A stretch of 64,000 bases of DNA from Actinomadura craniellae (GCF_003289645.1 NZ_QLYX01000007.1:186001-250000); one strand, 5' to 3'; positions 1-9,288 are shown, numbered from the stretch's first letter. Notes: generated by a model from the letters alone, not told the origin. Made by a program: numbers and translations.

Positions 1-291
1 GATGAGCGGCAACTGCGGGCCGAGGGTGTCGGGGACCTGGTCGCCGCCGTCCGCCGCGACCCGGTGCGCCTTGTAGGAGGGCAGCGCAGCCACCCGGAAC
101 TGCGGCCGCCAGTCGGCGTCCATGCAGCACACCAGCCGGTCCGGGCCCCGGTCGGTGACCAGCCGGGCGATCATGTCGATCAGCCCGCGCACCGCGTTCA
201 CCGGTGTCCCGTCAGGCGCGGTGACCGACTCGGGCACGCCGAAGAAGGCGCGGAAGTACAGCGACGGCGTGTCCAGAAGCATCAACCCCAT
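1..291 (-). CDS. 5'-3' exonuclease (PIN/FEN-like), N-terminal part
   Basis: The minus strand encodes 97 residues that run off the left edge, starting with ATG at 291 (a second ATG is three codons in). The opening ([18 protein letters not shown]) and the later segment [13 protein letters not shown], with its acidic residues, followed by SYKAHR match the metal-binding start of the bacterial 5'-3' exonuclease family related to the DNA polymerase I exonuclease domain. Such proteins hydrolyse DNA 5' ends and flaps with two metal ions. It is divergent from the peptidase gene across about 100 bases. The C-terminal helix-hairpin-helix part is outside the window, so completeness cannot be judged. Confidence 0.75.
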   Translation of the reverse strand, partial: MGLMLLDTPSLYFRAFFGVPESVTAPDGTPVNAVRGLIDMIARLVTDRGPDRLVCCMDADWRPQFRVAALPSYKAHRVAADGGDQVPDTLGPQLPLI

Positions 292-390
292 GCGGCCATC
301 GTCCCACCTTCCGACCCGCTCCGGGCGAGGTGCGCGCGGTCGGTGGCGGCGGCTAGATTGGCGGGCGTGAACGCGCATGTGACAGCAGGT

Positions 391-1509
391 ATGACGGGAA
401 GCACGGCGGAGCTGTACCCCCCGGAGCGGGTCGCCCGGGTCCGGGAGGCCACCGCGGCGGCGGGGCTGGGGGCGCTGCTCCTGACGCCCGGGCCTGATCT
501 GCGTTACGTGACCGGCTACGACGCCATCCAGTTGGAGCGGCTGACCTGCCTGGTGGTGCCCGCCGCCGGTGACCCCTTCCTGGTGGTGCCCCGGCTGGAG
601 CTGGCCGCGGCGCAAGCCTCGCCGGCCGGGCGGCTGAACATGGAGATGGTCGCCTGGGACGAGACGGACGACCCGTTCGCCCTGGTCGCGTCCCGGCTGC
701 CCGCCGGGGTGGACCGGGTGGCGGTGGCCGACCGGATGTGGGCGGTGATGGCGCTGCGCTTCCGCGCGGCCCTGCCGGGCGCCGAGCAGGTGCCCGCCGG
801 TCAGGTGCTGCGCGGGTTGCGGATGCGCAAGAGCCCGGCCGAGGTGGCCGCGCTGCGTGAGGCCGGCGCCGCGATCGACCGCGTGCACCGGCGGGTGCCC
901 GAGCTGCTGCGCCCGGGGCGGACCGAACGCGAGGTCGGCCGGGACATCGCCGAGGCCATCCTCGCCGAGGGGCACGCCACGGTCGACTTCGTCATCGTGG
1001 GCTCCGGGCCGAACGCGGCCAGCCCGCACCACGAGCTGTCCGACCGGGTGATCGAGCCGGGTGACCCGGTGGTGGTCGACATCGGCGGAGCCATGCCCAG
1101 CGGCTACTGCTCCGACGAGACCCGCACCTACTGCGTGGGCGCGCCGCCGGCGGACTTCCTGGCCTACTACGAGGTGCTGCGCGAGGCGCAGCGGGCGGCC
1201 TGCGCGGCGGTGCGGCCCGGGGTGACGCCCGAGTCCGTGGACGCCGCCGCCCGCGACCTGATCGCTGCGGCGGGCTTCGGGGAGTTCTTCGTGCACCGCA
1301 CCGGGCACGGGATCGGCCTGGAAACGCACGAGGAGCCCTACATTGTCGCGGGCAACACCGAGCCGCTGGCCGCGGGCATGGCCTTCTCGGTCGAGCCCGG
1401 CATCTACCCGGGGGCGCACGGGGCGCGGATCGAGGACATCGTCGTCTGCACCGAGGACGGCCACGAGTCGATGAACGCGGTCGACCGGGCGCTGGTCGTC
1501 ATCGACTGA
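391..1509 (+). CDS. Xaa-Pro aminopeptidase, M24 family
   Basis: A 372-residue cytosolic metallopeptidase of the creatinase/aminopeptidase P fold. The first 125 residues form the N-terminal creatinase-like domain ([19 protein letters not shown]); the rest is the pita-bread catalytic domain. Metal ligands are visible in order: Asp in VVVDIGG, Asp in SDETRTY, His in [13 protein letters not shown], Glu in SVEPGIY and Glu in ARIEDIV. The expected reaction is removal of an N-terminal residue preceding proline. The start could be GTG at 367 instead of ATG at 391; homology begins only after the ATG, so the ATG is used. It is a single-gene unit followed by a strong hairpin. Confidence 0.88.
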   Translation: MTGSTAELYPPERVARVREATAAAGLGALLLTPGPDLRYVTGYDAIQLERLTCLVVPAAGDPFLVVPRLELAAAQASPAGRLNMEMVAWDETDDPFALVASRLPAGVDRVAVADRMWAVMALRFRAALPGAEQVPAGQVLRGLRMRKSPAEVAALREAGAAIDRVHRRVPELLRPGRTEREVGRDIAEAILAEGHATVDFVIVGSGPNAASPHHELSDRVIEPGDPVVVDIGGAMPSGYCSDETRTYCVGAPPADFLAYYEVLREAQRAACAAVRPGVTPESVDAAARDLIAAAGFGEFFVHRTGHGIGLETHEEPYIVAGNTEPLAAGMAFSVEPGIYPGAHGARIEDIVVCTEDGHESMNAVDRALVVID

Positions 1510-1525
1510 AACGCTCGCGAACGCC

Positions 1526-1552
1526 ACAGGGGTCCCGTTTTGGGGCCCCTGT
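1526..1552 (+). terminator. Intrinsic terminator after the M24 peptidase
   Basis: An 11-bp stem (ACAGGGG/CCCCTGT plus four inner pairs, one of them G-T) closes a five-base GTTTT loop, 17 bases after the peptidase stop. It isolates the peptidase from the sugar importer. There is no T-tract, as is usual in high-GC actinobacteria. Confidence 0.7.
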
Positions 1553-1788
1553 CGCGTATGTGGAGCCCGATGCGCGGAGTTGTCACGGGGGTGCGCCCTG
1601 ACGCGGGTCTTTTTCGGTCGATGCTCACAAGGTGCCCTGACCGTGAAATAACGATCTCTTCACAAAGCATCGGTTGATCACCTGACGCTTGCAGTCATTC
1701 CGTGACGAGGGGTACGACCGTTAGGCGTGTTCCCCCGAAGTTACGTTCGGATGTCCCCGCGGTTGCGGAAGAGCGTGAAGGAGACGTC

Positions 1789-3006
1789 GTGGCACAGGTC
1801 GTCCTGAGCAACGTGGGGAAGGTCTACCCCGACGGCACCCGCGCCGTGGGCGGTCTCGACCTTGATATCGCCCACGGGGAGTTCCTCGTCCTGGTCGGCC
1901 CGTCCGGCTGCGGCAAGACCACCGCGCTGCGCATGGTCGCCGGGCTCGAGGACATCTCCGAGGGAGAGGTCCGGATCGGCGACCGGGTGGTCAACCGGGT
2001 GCCCTCCCGCGACCGCGACGTCGCCATGGTCTTCCAGAGCTATGCCCTTTACCCGCATCTGTCCGTCCGCGACAACATCGGTTTCGGGCTCTCCCTGCGC
2101 AAGATCCCCAAGCCGGAGATCAGGGAGAAGGTCGACCGCGCCGCACAGACCCTCGGGCTGAGCGACCACCTCGACCGCAAGCCCCGCAACCTGTCCGGCG
2201 GGCAGCGGCAGCGGGTGGCGATGGGCCGGGCGATCGTGCGCGAGCCGCAGGCGTTCCTGATGGACGAGCCGCTGTCCAACCTCGACGCCAAGCTGCGCGT
2301 GCAGATGCGCGCCGAGATCGCGCGCATCCAGCGCGACCTCGGCGTCACCACGATCTACGTCACCCACGACCAGACCGAGGCGATGACGCTGGGCGACCGG
2401 GTCGCGGTGATGAAGAAGGGCGAGCTCCAGCAGGTGGCGCCGCCCCAGGAGCTCTACGACCGTCCCGCGAACCTGTTCGTGGCCGGGTTCATCGGCTCGC
2501 CCGCGATGAACCTGCTGCACGGCACCCTGAGCGAGGCGGACGCCGGCGCGCCGCGCCTGGAGGTCGGCGGCCAGACCCTGGACCTGCCGGCCGGGATCCT
2601 CGACGAGCGGCCCGCGCTGCGGTCCTACCTCGGCCGGGACGTCGTCGTCGGCGTCCGGCCCGAGGACATGGAGGACGCCGACCTGGTGGAGGGCCGCAGC
2701 GACGGCGCGGCGCTGCTGCGCTCCTCCGCCGACCTCGTCGAGGCGATGGGGTCGGACGTGCTCGTCCACTTCGCGGTGGACGCGGCGCAGGTCGTCACCG
2801 ACGACACCAAGGAACTGGCCCGGGACGCCGGCACGGACGTCCTGGGCGCGCTGGAGCAACAGCGGACGAACATGGTCGCGCGGTTCAGCCCGCGCACCCG
2901 CGTCACGGAAGGCGAACCGGTGACCGTGCACGTCGACACCGGCCGTCTGCACTTCTTTGCCCCCGAGACCGGTGCGTCGATCTGGGAGTCGGCGGACCGG
3001 CACTGA
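1789..3006 (+). CDS. Carbohydrate ABC importer ATPase (MsmK/UgpC type)
   Basis: A 405-residue nucleotide-binding subunit that drives sugar import. Walker A (GPSGCGKT), the Q-loop, signature (LSGGQRQR), Walker B (FLMDEPLSNLDAK) and switch His (VTHDQ) are all present. After about residue 240 a long C-terminal TOBE/regulatory region follows, as in MalK and UgpC, the part that lets one ATPase serve several importers. The start is GTG with GAAGGAG five bases upstream; the longer reading from 1702 adds 29 residues without homology. It heads an ATPase, binding protein, permease, permease operon with a 12-base gap to the next gene. A second paralogue lies at 6759-8015. Confidence 0.92.
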   Translation: MAQVVLSNVGKVYPDGTRAVGGLDLDIAHGEFLVLVGPSGCGKTTALRMVAGLEDISEGEVRIGDRVVNRVPSRDRDVAMVFQSYALYPHLSVRDNIGFGLSLRKIPKPEIREKVDRAAQTLGLSDHLDRKPRNLSGGQRQRVAMGRAIVREPQAFLMDEPLSNLDAKLRVQMRAEIARIQRDLGVTTIYVTHDQTEAMTLGDRVAVMKKGELQQVAPPQELYDRPANLFVAGFIGSPAMNLLHGTLSEADAGAPRLEVGGQTLDLPAGILDERPALRSYLGRDVVVGVRPEDMEDADLVEGRSDGAALLRSSADLVEAMGSDVLVHFAVDAAQVVTDDTKELARDAGTDVLGALEQQRTNMVARFSPRTRVTEGEPVTVHVDTGRLHFFAPETGASIWESADRH

Positions 3007-3018
3007 GGAAGGACAGCG

Positions 3019-4341
3019 ATGCGCAGCATGAGACGTCTGCCCCTGCGGGGCACCGCCCTGGTGGCGGGCCTGGCCCTCGCCCTGACCGCCTGCGGCGGTG
3101 GCGAGGACGGCGATTCCGACGGCGCCACCGGCACCTCGCTCAAGGGTGTCAAGCTCGAGGTGGCCGCGGTCTGGACCGGCGGCGAGGCGGAGAACTTCAA
3201 GAAGGTCCTCGCCGGGTTCACCAAGAAGACCGGCGCCACGGTCACCTACACCCCCACCGGCGACAACGTCGCGGCCTACCTGGGCTCGAAGATCCAGGGC
3301 GGCGGCCCGCCGGACGTGGCGATGCTGCCCCAGCAGGGCGTGCTGGTGGAGTTCGCCAAGAAGGGCTGGATCAAGCCGCTCGGCGACGACGTCAAGCAGC
3401 TCATGCAGCAGAACTACGCCCAGATCTGGCAGGACCTCGGCTCCTCCGACGGCAAGCTGTACGGGGTCTACTTCAAGGCCGCCAACAAGTCGCTGATGTG
3501 GTACCGGCCCCGGGCGTTCGAGGACGCCGGGATCACGCAGCCGCCCACCACCTGGGCCGACCTGGTCAAGACCGCCGGGACCCTGTCGGACTCCGGCGCC
3601 ACCCCGCTGTCGGTCGCCGGCGGTGACGGCTGGACCCTCACCGACTGGTTCGAGAACGTCTACGCCTCCTCGGCCGGCGGCGAGAAGTACAACCAGCTCG
3701 CCAAGCACGAGATCAAGTGGACCGACCCGACGGTCAAGGACGCGCTCCGCCGGCTCGCCGAGCTGTGGAAGCCCAACTACCTCGCCGGCGGCGCCGACGG
3801 CTCGCTGCAGGCGGACATGCCCAAGTCGGTCACCGCGGTGTTCGGCCCCGACCCCAAGGCCGCCATGGTCTACGAGGGCGACTTCGTGGCCGGGGTGATC
3901 ACCGGTGAGACCGAGGCCAAGGTCGGCACCGACGCCAAGGTCTTCCCCTTCCCCGCGGTCGGCGCCAAGCCGCCGGTGGTCGGCGGCGGTGACGCCGCGG
4001 TCGTGCTCAAGGAGAACAAGGGCGCGCAGGAACTGGTGAAGTACCTGGCCTCCGCCGAGGCCGCCACCATCTGGGCCAAGCTCGGCGGGTTCACCTCGCC
4101 CAACAAGGCCGTCAACCCGGCCTCCTACCCCGACGACATCCAGCGGCAGATCGCCAAGTCCGTGATCGACGCGGGCAACGACTTCCGGTTCGACATGTCC
4201 GACCTGGCGCCCGCCGCGTTCGGCGGCACCAAGGGGTCCGGCGAGTGGAAGCGCCTGCAGGACTTCCTGAAGAACCCCGGAGATGTCGACGCCGCGGCCG
4301 CCGCGCTGGAAGCGGACGCCGCCAAGGCGTTCAAGAACTAG
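3019..4341 (+). CDS. Sugar-binding lipoprotein of ABC importer (family 1 SBP)
   Basis: A 440-residue extracellular solute-binding protein anchored as a lipoprotein. The signal peptide ends in a lipobox LTAC with the acylated Cys at residue 25, followed by a Gly/Asp-rich linker. The mature part has the family 1 layout (FTKKTGATVTYTP, GGPPDVAMLPQQG, YEGDFVAGVI). Overall texture, together with both permeases, recalls AglE-type alpha-glucoside binding proteins, but substrate identity is inference. ATG at 3019 follows GGAAGGA; an in-frame ATG three codons later is also possible. It lies between the ATPase and the first permease. Confidence 0.9.
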   Translation: MRSMRRLPLRGTALVAGLALALTACGGGEDGDSDGATGTSLKGVKLEVAAVWTGGEAENFKKVLAGFTKKTGATVTYTPTGDNVAAYLGSKIQGGGPPDVAMLPQQGVLVEFAKKGWIKPLGDDVKQLMQQNYAQIWQDLGSSDGKLYGVYFKAANKSLMWYRPRAFEDAGITQPPTTWADLVKTAGTLSDSGATPLSVAGGDGWTLTDWFENVYASSAGGEKYNQLAKHEIKWTDPTVKDALRRLAELWKPNYLAGGADGSLQADMPKSVTAVFGPDPKAAMVYEGDFVAGVITGETEAKVGTDAKVFPFPAVGAKPPVVGGGDAAVVLKENKGAQELVKYLASAEAATIWAKLGGFTSPNKAVNPASYPDDIQRQIAKSVIDAGNDFRFDMSDLAPAAFGGTKGSGEWKRLQDFLKNPGDVDAAAAALEADAAKAFKN

Positions 4342-4368
4342 GCGACCGAGGCCGGAAGGGGCATCTTC

Positions 4369-5745
4369 ATGGCAGAGCGTCCCGAGCTGACGGAGACCGG
4401 CACGGCCGGTCCCGCCGGCGCCGGCGCCGCCGAGACCGGGTCCGGCCCGTCCGCCGAGCGCGGACGGGCCGGGGCCGGGCGCTGGCTGCCGTCGGGTTTC
4501 CTGGCCCCGGCCCTGGTGCTGCTGGGGCTGTTGGTGGCCTATCCGATCCTCTTCACCATCTGGCGCAGCCTGTTCGACGCCGGCGGCGACACCTTCGTCG
4601 GCCTGGACAACTACGTCGCGATGTTCACCGACTCGCAGACGTTCACCGCGCTCAAGAACAACCTGATCTGGGTGCTGGTGGCGCCCGCGCTGGTCACCTC
4701 GCTCGGGTTGATCTTCGCGGTGCTGACCGAGCGGGTCCGCTGGGCCACCGCCTTCCGGCTGGTCGTCTTCATGCCGATGGCGATCTCGATGGTCGCGGCC
4801 GGCGTCATCTTCACCCTGGTGTACGACCGGGCCCCCGAGCGCGGCCTGCTCAACGCGGTGGTCGTGGGCGTCCACGACGTCTTCGCGGACCCCTCCCCGT
4901 TCCCCGGCGCCCGACCCCGCGACACCGGCCCGCTGGCCACCCGGGCCGGGGCGTACGAGACGCGGCAGCAGGCGCGGCCGGGCCAGACGGTGACGCTGCC
5001 CCTCGTGGCGATCACCCCGCAGCGGCAGCGTGAGCTGGCCCCGGCGCGGTCCGCCCAGGCCCGCCCGGGCGCCCTGACGGGCACGGTCTGGGCCGACTTC
5101 ACCCCCGGAGCCCAGGCCAAGGCGAACCAGATCGACCCGACCGAGAAGGGACTCGGCGGGATCACCGTCGAGGCCGTGTCGGGCGGCCGGGTCGCGGCCA
5201 CCGCCACCACGGCCGCCGACGGCACCTTCACCTTCACCGGGCTGGCGGACGGCGCCTACACCGTGCGGTTGCCCGCCGGCAACTTCGCCCAGCCCTACAA
5301 CGGGGTGAACTGGCTGGGGCCCAGCCTGGTCACCCCCGCCATCATCGCCTCCTACGTGTGGATGTGGGCCGGGTTCGCCATGGTGCTGATCGGCGCCGGC
5401 CTGGCGGCGATCCCGCGCGACGCCCTGGAGGCCGCCCGGGTCGACGGCGCCACCGAGTGGCAGGTGTTCCGGCGGGTGACCATGCCGCTGCTGGCCCCGG
5501 TGCTGATGGTGGTGATGGTGACGCTGGTCATCAACGTGCTGAAGATCTTCGACCTCATCTACATCATCGCACCGGGCTCCAGCCAGGAGGAGGCCAACGT
5601 GCTCGCCCTCCAGATGTACCTGCGGTCCTTCGTCGGAGAGCGCGGCGACCAGGGCCTGGGTAGCGCGATCGCCGTCGTGCTGCTGCTGCTGGTGCTGCCC
5701 GCGATGATGTTCAACATCCGCCGGTTCCGGCGGGAGCAGGGGTGA
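4369..5745 (+). CDS. Sugar ABC permease with extra beta-sandwich domain
   Basis: A MalF/AglF-type inner-membrane permease of 458 residues, longer than the usual 290-320. Predicted helices lie near 44-66, 97-119 and 128-152; further helices begin near 323, and the cytoplasmic EAA loop (ALEAARVDGATEWQVFRR) near 358-380 docks on the ATPase. Between helix 3 and the next helix sits an insertion of about 145 residues. Its core (about 234-305, ending in TAADGTFTFTGLADGAYTVRLP) looks like a carboxypeptidase-regulatory or SpaA/Cna-B-like beta-sandwich. E. coli MalF carries its large periplasmic P2 loop at the same place, so a role in contacting the binding protein is plausible but unproven. It ends four bases before the second permease. 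Confidence 0.88.
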   Translation: MAERPELTETGTAGPAGAGAAETGSGPSAERGRAGAGRWLPSGFLAPALVLLGLLVAYPILFTIWRSLFDAGGDTFVGLDNYVAMFTDSQTFTALKNNLIWVLVAPALVTSLGLIFAVLTERVRWATAFRLVVFMPMAISMVAAGVIFTLVYDRAPERGLLNAVVVGVHDVFADPSPFPGARPRDTGPLATRAGAYETRQQARPGQTVTLPLVAITPQRQRELAPARSAQARPGALTGTVWADFTPGAQAKANQIDPTEKGLGGITVEAVSGGRVAATATTAADGTFTFTGLADGAYTVRLPAGNFAQPYNGVNWLGPSLVTPAIIASYVWMWAGFAMVLIGAGLAAIPRDALEAARVDGATEWQVFRRVTMPLLAPVLMVVMVTLVINVLKIFDLIYIIAPGSSQEEANVLALQMYLRSFVGERGDQGLGSAIAVVLLLLVLPAMMFNIRRFRREQG

Positions 5746-5749
5746 TCCG

Positions 5750-6652
5750 ATGAGTGCCACGGCCACAGAACCCGCCGGGCCGCGGGCGGCCGGCGCGCCG
5801 CGCCGGAGCCTGGCGTCCCGGATCGTCAACCGGGCCGGCGGCGGCGCCGTCCAGATCGTGCTGGTGCTGATCGCGCTGCTCTGGCTGGTGCCCGTCGTCG
5901 GCCTGTTCCTCGCCTCGCTGCGCAGCGGCGCCGACAACGCCGGCAGCGGCTGGTGGACGGTGCTCACCAAGCCGACCGAACTGACCGTGCAGGCCTACGG
6001 CGACATGCTGAGCGACTCCACCATGGTCGACTCGTTCGTCAACACGGTACTGATCACGGTGCCCGCCACGGTGCTGGTCGTGGTCGTCGCGGCGCTGGCG
6101 GCCTACGCCTTCGCCTGGATGGAGTTCCCCGGCCGCGACTGGCTGTTCCTGGTGGTGGTGGGGCTGCTGGTGGTGCCCGTCCAGGTCGGGCTCATCCCGG
6201 TCGCCACCATGTACGGGAAGGTCGGCCTCTACGGCACCATCCCGGGCGTGGTGCTGTTCCACGTCGCCTACGGGCTGCCGTTCGCGATCTTCCTGTTGCG
6301 CAACTACTTCGCGGGCATCCCCCGGGACCTGCTGGAGGCGGCCCGGATGGACGGCGGCACCGAGTGGACGATCTTCCGGCGGGTGATCTTCCCGCTGGGC
6401 GGTCCGGCCATCGCCTCGCTGGCGATCTTCCAGTTCCTGTGGGTCTGGAACGACCTGCTGATCGCGCTGATCTTCGCCGACAGCGGGTCGCAGCCGATCA
6501 CCATGGCGATCCAGCAGCAGACCCGCCAGTTCGGCTCCAACATCGACGTCATCGCGCCGGGTTCGTTCCTGTCGATGATCGTTCCGCTCGTGGTGTTCTT
6601 CGCCTTCCAGCGCCACTTCGTCCAGGGAGTGCTCGCCGGCTCGGTGAAGTGA
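5750..6652 (+). CDS. Sugar ABC permease (MalG/AglG type)
   Basis: The second membrane subunit, 300 residues, with about six transmembrane helices (first near 37-57: VLVLIALLWLVPVVGLFLASL). The EAA loop (LLEAARMDGGTEWTIFRR) near 200 is intact. The SGWWTVL segment before the second helix resembles AglG-type alpha-glucoside permeases. The start ATG is four bases after the stop of the first permease, so the two are probably translationally coupled and made in equal amounts. It is the last gene of the operon and is followed by a strong hairpin. Confidence 0.9.
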   Translation: MSATATEPAGPRAAGAPRRSLASRIVNRAGGGAVQIVLVLIALLWLVPVVGLFLASLRSGADNAGSGWWTVLTKPTELTVQAYGDMLSDSTMVDSFVNTVLITVPATVLVVVVAALAAYAFAWMEFPGRDWLFLVVVGLLVVPVQVGLIPVATMYGKVGLYGTIPGVVLFHVAYGLPFAIFLLRNYFAGIPRDLLEAARMDGGTEWTIFRRVIFPLGGPAIASLAIFQFLWVWNDLLIALIFADSGSQPITMAIQQQTRQFGSNIDVIAPGSFLSMIVPLVVFFAFQRHFVQGVLAGSVK

Positions 6653-6668
6653 CGGCCCGGAACAACGG

Positions 6669-6698
6669 CGGCCCGGGCGGTGTCCACCGCCCGGGCCG
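6669..6698. terminator. Bidirectional terminator between importer and second ATPase
   Basis: A perfect 14-bp inverted repeat (CGGCCCGGGCGGTG and its complement, two central bases) lies 16 bases after the permease stop and 60 bases beyond the end of the convergent ATPase gene. Its position suits termination from both sides. Confidence 0.75.
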
Positions 6699-6758
6699 TG
6701 TTTGTGCCGCCTTCGCCTCGTTCGGTCGCGTGCGGACCGTTCGGCTCCCTCCCTCGGC

Positions 6759-8015
6759 TCAGGCGGGGACCTTGGTTGCCGGGGCCGGGTCGGTGGAACC
6801 CGCGGCGGGGGCGTCGGGGTGGCCGATGGCCAGGCCGGTGGTGGGGTCGAAGAAGTGCAGGGCGTGGGCGTCGACGGCCAGGTCGATGGGCTGCCCGGGG
6901 CGGACGTCGGAGCGGGCGTTGACCCGGGCCGTCCACAGGGTCCGGTGGTCGGACAGCGGTAGGGCGGCGACGTCCTCCTCGTCCCCGGCCTCCTGGGCCA
7001 GGGCGGCGGTGTCGTGGTGCTCGACCGGCGGGGCGTCGATACCGAAGATCACATTGATCTCGCTGCCGAGCTCCTCGATGACGTTCGCGGTGGCGCCGAG
7101 CACCGGCCAGTCGGGCTTGGCGTGCGCGGCGTCCTCGAAGTCCGACGGCCGGATCCCCAGGACGACCTCGCCGCCGAGCCGGTCCTCGAGCCCGGGGCGG
7201 GCGGTGAACAGCGCGTCGGGGACCGGCAGCTCGTAACCGGCGAAGGTCACCCGCGCGCCGCCGTCGCCGCGGTCGAGCCCGGCGGTGACGAAGTTCATCG
7301 ACGGCGAGCCGATGAACCCGGCCACGAACAGGTTCACCGGGTGGTCGAACAGCCGCTGCGGGGTGTCGACCTGCTGCAACCGGCCGTCGCGCAGCACGCA
7401 GACCCGGTCGCCCAGCGTCATCGCCTCGACCTGGTCGTGGGTGACGTACACGGTGGTGACGCGGAGCCGGTCGTGCAACTGGTTGAGCGAGGAGCGCATC
7501 GACACCCGCAGCTTGGCGTCGAGGTTGGACAGCGGCTCGTCCATCAGGAACGCCTGCGGCTCGCGCACGATCGCCCGGCCCATCGCCACCCGCTGCCGCT
7601 GCCCGCCGGACAGGGCGGCCGGCTTGCGCCGCAGGTACGGTTCCAGGCCGAGCATCCGGGCCGCCTCGCGCACCCGCTCCCGGATTTCGCCCTTGGCGGT
7701 GCCGCGCAGCCGCAGGCCGAAGGACAGGTTCTGCTCGACTGTCATGTGCGGGTAGAGCGCGTAGTTCTGGAAGACCATGGCGATGTCGCGGTCCTTGGGC
7801 GCCAGGTCGTTGACCACCCGGTCGCCGATGGAGATGGTGCCGGCGCTGATCTCCTCCAGGCCGGCGATCATCCGCAGCGCGGTCGACTTGCCGCAGCCGG
7901 ACGGGCCGACCAGCACCATGAACTCGCCTTCCCGGATCTCCAGATTCAGCCCGTCCACGGCCTTGACCCCGCCGGTGTACACCTTGTCGACGTCCCGCAG
8001 CGTGATTCCGGCCAT
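6759..8015 (-). CDS. Second carbohydrate ABC importer ATPase (MsmK/UgpC type)
   Basis: A 418-residue paralogue of the ATPase at 1789-3006, with the same Walker A (GPSGCGKS), LSGGQRQR signature, FLMDEPLSNLDAK and VTHDQ motifs and the same C-terminal TOBE-like region; it ends with a Pro/Ala-rich tail. ATG at 8015 follows GGAGGG. It stands alone on the minus strand, convergent with the importer and divergent from lacI, and a LacI-type half-operator overlaps its leader. It may be a shared ATPase for importers elsewhere in the genome or a regulated alternative for this one. Which ATPase pairs with the permeases cannot be told from sequence. Confidence 0.9.
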   Translation of the reverse strand: MAGITLRDVDKVYTGGVKAVDGLNLEIREGEFMVLVGPSGCGKSTALRMIAGLEEISAGTISIGDRVVNDLAPKDRDIAMVFQNYALYPHMTVEQNLSFGLRLRGTAKGEIRERVREAARMLGLEPYLRRKPAALSGGQRQRVAMGRAIVREPQAFLMDEPLSNLDAKLRVSMRSSLNQLHDRLRVTTVYVTHDQVEAMTLGDRVCVLRDGRLQQVDTPQRLFDHPVNLFVAGFIGSPSMNFVTAGLDRGDGGARVTFAGYELPVPDALFTARPGLEDRLGGEVVLGIRPSDFEDAAHAKPDWPVLGATANVIEELGSEINVIFGIDAPPVEHHDTAALAQEAGDEEDVAALPLSDHRTLWTARVNARSDVRPGQPIDLAVDAHALHFFDPTTGLAIGHPDAPAAGSTDPAPATKVPA

Positions 8016-8026
8016 TGCACCCTCCG

Positions 8027-8042
8027 ATGAATACGTTTCCAA
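8027..8042. promoter_or_regulatory. Degenerate LacI-type operator before second ATPase
   Basis: The right half GTTTCCAA matches the arm of the perfect operator at 8164-8179; the left half matches at five of eight positions around a central CG. It lies 12 bases upstream of the ATPase start codon, where bound repressor would block transcription of that gene. Confidence 0.5.
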
Positions 8043-8163
8043 CAAGGTCTCCCACCCGCAGGGGCGGTGTCAAGGCCAGGGAGATTGATGGCCAAGGAAA
8101 AGCCATGCTCAAGCGGGTTCCCGGAGTTGGAGCAAGTCCGGAAACGCGGGTGGTCCGGTAGGT

Positions 8164-8179
8164 TTGGAAACGATTCCAA
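8164..8179. promoter_or_regulatory. LacI-family operator before lacI gene
   Basis: TTGGAAACGATTCCAA has six-base perfect arms (TTGGAA/TTCCAA) around a central CG, the classic LacI/GalR operator pattern. It sits about 45 bases before the regulator start and 150 bases from the divergent ATPase gene, suggesting autoregulation plus control of the ATPase. Confidence 0.7.
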
Positions 8180-8222
8180 TCGCGATCTGCGTGGGAGGAT
8201 GGCCGGGGACGAGGGGGTGGAG

Positions 8223-9278
8223 ATGGCGCCGGACCGCCGCGCGGCCACCATCAAGGACGTCGCCGCCGCCGCGGGCGTCGGGGTTGCCACGGTGTCGCGG
8301 GTGCTGTCGGGAACGGGCTCGGTCAGCCCGGCCACCCGGGAACGGGTGCAGGCGGCCGCCCGGGAACTCGACTACCGGCCCAGCGCGCTGGGCCGCGGCC
8401 TGAAACTGCGGCGGACCGGCAGCCTGGGGCTGGTGTTGCCCGACGTCACCGACCCGTTCTGCGCGGAGTTCACCGCCGGCGTGCTGGACTGCGCCCGCAC
8501 GCTTGGCGAGCACGTGATCGTGGACGTCTCCCACGATGACCCGGCCCGGGAGGCCGAGATCGTGGAGCGGTTCGCCGGGCAGCGCGTCGACGGGATCATT
8601 GCGGTCCCGTCCGGGGACGCCGCCGGCTGGCGGGCCGCCTCCGCCGTCGGGCTGCCGGTGGTCTTCGCCGGCCGGGTCCTGGACGACCTGCCGGCGGTGC
8701 CCGCGGTGCTGTGCGACGACCGGGCCGGGGTGCGCGCCGCGGTGGACTACCTGGTCGGCCTGGGTCACCGGCGCCCGGCCTTCCTGGGCGGGCCCGCGCC
8801 GGGCACCGCCGTGGAGGTGCGGGAACGGGCCTTCCGCGACACCGTGGCCGAGTTGGGGGCGGTGCTCGACGAGGACCTGGTGGTGCGGGCCCGGTCGGGC
8901 CGCGACAGCGCGTACGCCGCCGCGGCGGGCCTGTTCCAGCGCCGCCCCGACGTCACCGCGGTGCTGGCGGCCGGGCACGTGCCGGGGGAGGCCGCGGTGC
9001 TCGTGGCCCGGGAGTTCGACCTGCGCGTACCGGCCGACGTGTCGATCGTGATGGTCGACGACGTGCCCTGGGCCGAGCTGTGCGACCCGCCGCTGACCGT
9101 GGTGTCCCGGCCCGCCCGGGAGCTGGGCTACCGGGCGTGCGAGGTGCTGCGCCGGCGGCCCGCGACGGTGGGCCGGACCCCGCCGGTGGTGCTGCCCGCG
9201 GAGTTGGTGGTGCGGGGCAGCTGTTCCCCACCGACCGGTATGCCCGGTGCGCCCCCACGGTCGTCCCGAGCACGCTAG
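8223..9278 (+). CDS. LacI-family transcriptional regulator
   Basis: A 351-residue repressor. The N-terminal helix-turn-helix and hinge helix are clear (TIKDVAAAAGVGVATVSRVLSG, residues about 9-30). The rest is the periplasmic-binding-protein-like effector domain (GLVLPDVTDPF, DGIIAVPS, DVSIVMVDDVPWAELCDPPLT). ATG at 8223 is preceded by GAGGGGG at 8211-8217; a longer reading from 8199 places the start directly against its ribosome site. It probably senses the sugar handled by the neighbouring importer and binds the operators at 8027 and 8164. The Lrp gene starts ten bases after its stop. Confidence 0.9.
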   Translation: MAPDRRAATIKDVAAAAGVGVATVSRVLSGTGSVSPATRERVQAAARELDYRPSALGRGLKLRRTGSLGLVLPDVTDPFCAEFTAGVLDCARTLGEHVIVDVSHDDPAREAEIVERFAGQRVDGIIAVPSGDAAGWRAASAVGLPVVFAGRVLDDLPAVPAVLCDDRAGVRAAVDYLVGLGHRRPAFLGGPAPGTAVEVRERAFRDTVAELGAVLDEDLVVRARSGRDSAYAAAAGLFQRRPDVTAVLAAGHVPGEAAVLVAREFDLRVPADVSIVMVDDVPWAELCDPPLTVVSRPARELGYRACEVLRRRPATVGRTPPVVLPAELVVRGSCSPPTGMPGAPPRSSRAR

Positions 9279-9288
9279 GTTTTGCTCC

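Noticed and set aside
1741-5970. A 1409-codon open frame on the minus strand across the sugar importer genes
   Set aside because: It is antisense to four well-recognised genes, rich in Gly/Arg/His/Gln with no domain, as expected from high-GC codon bias.
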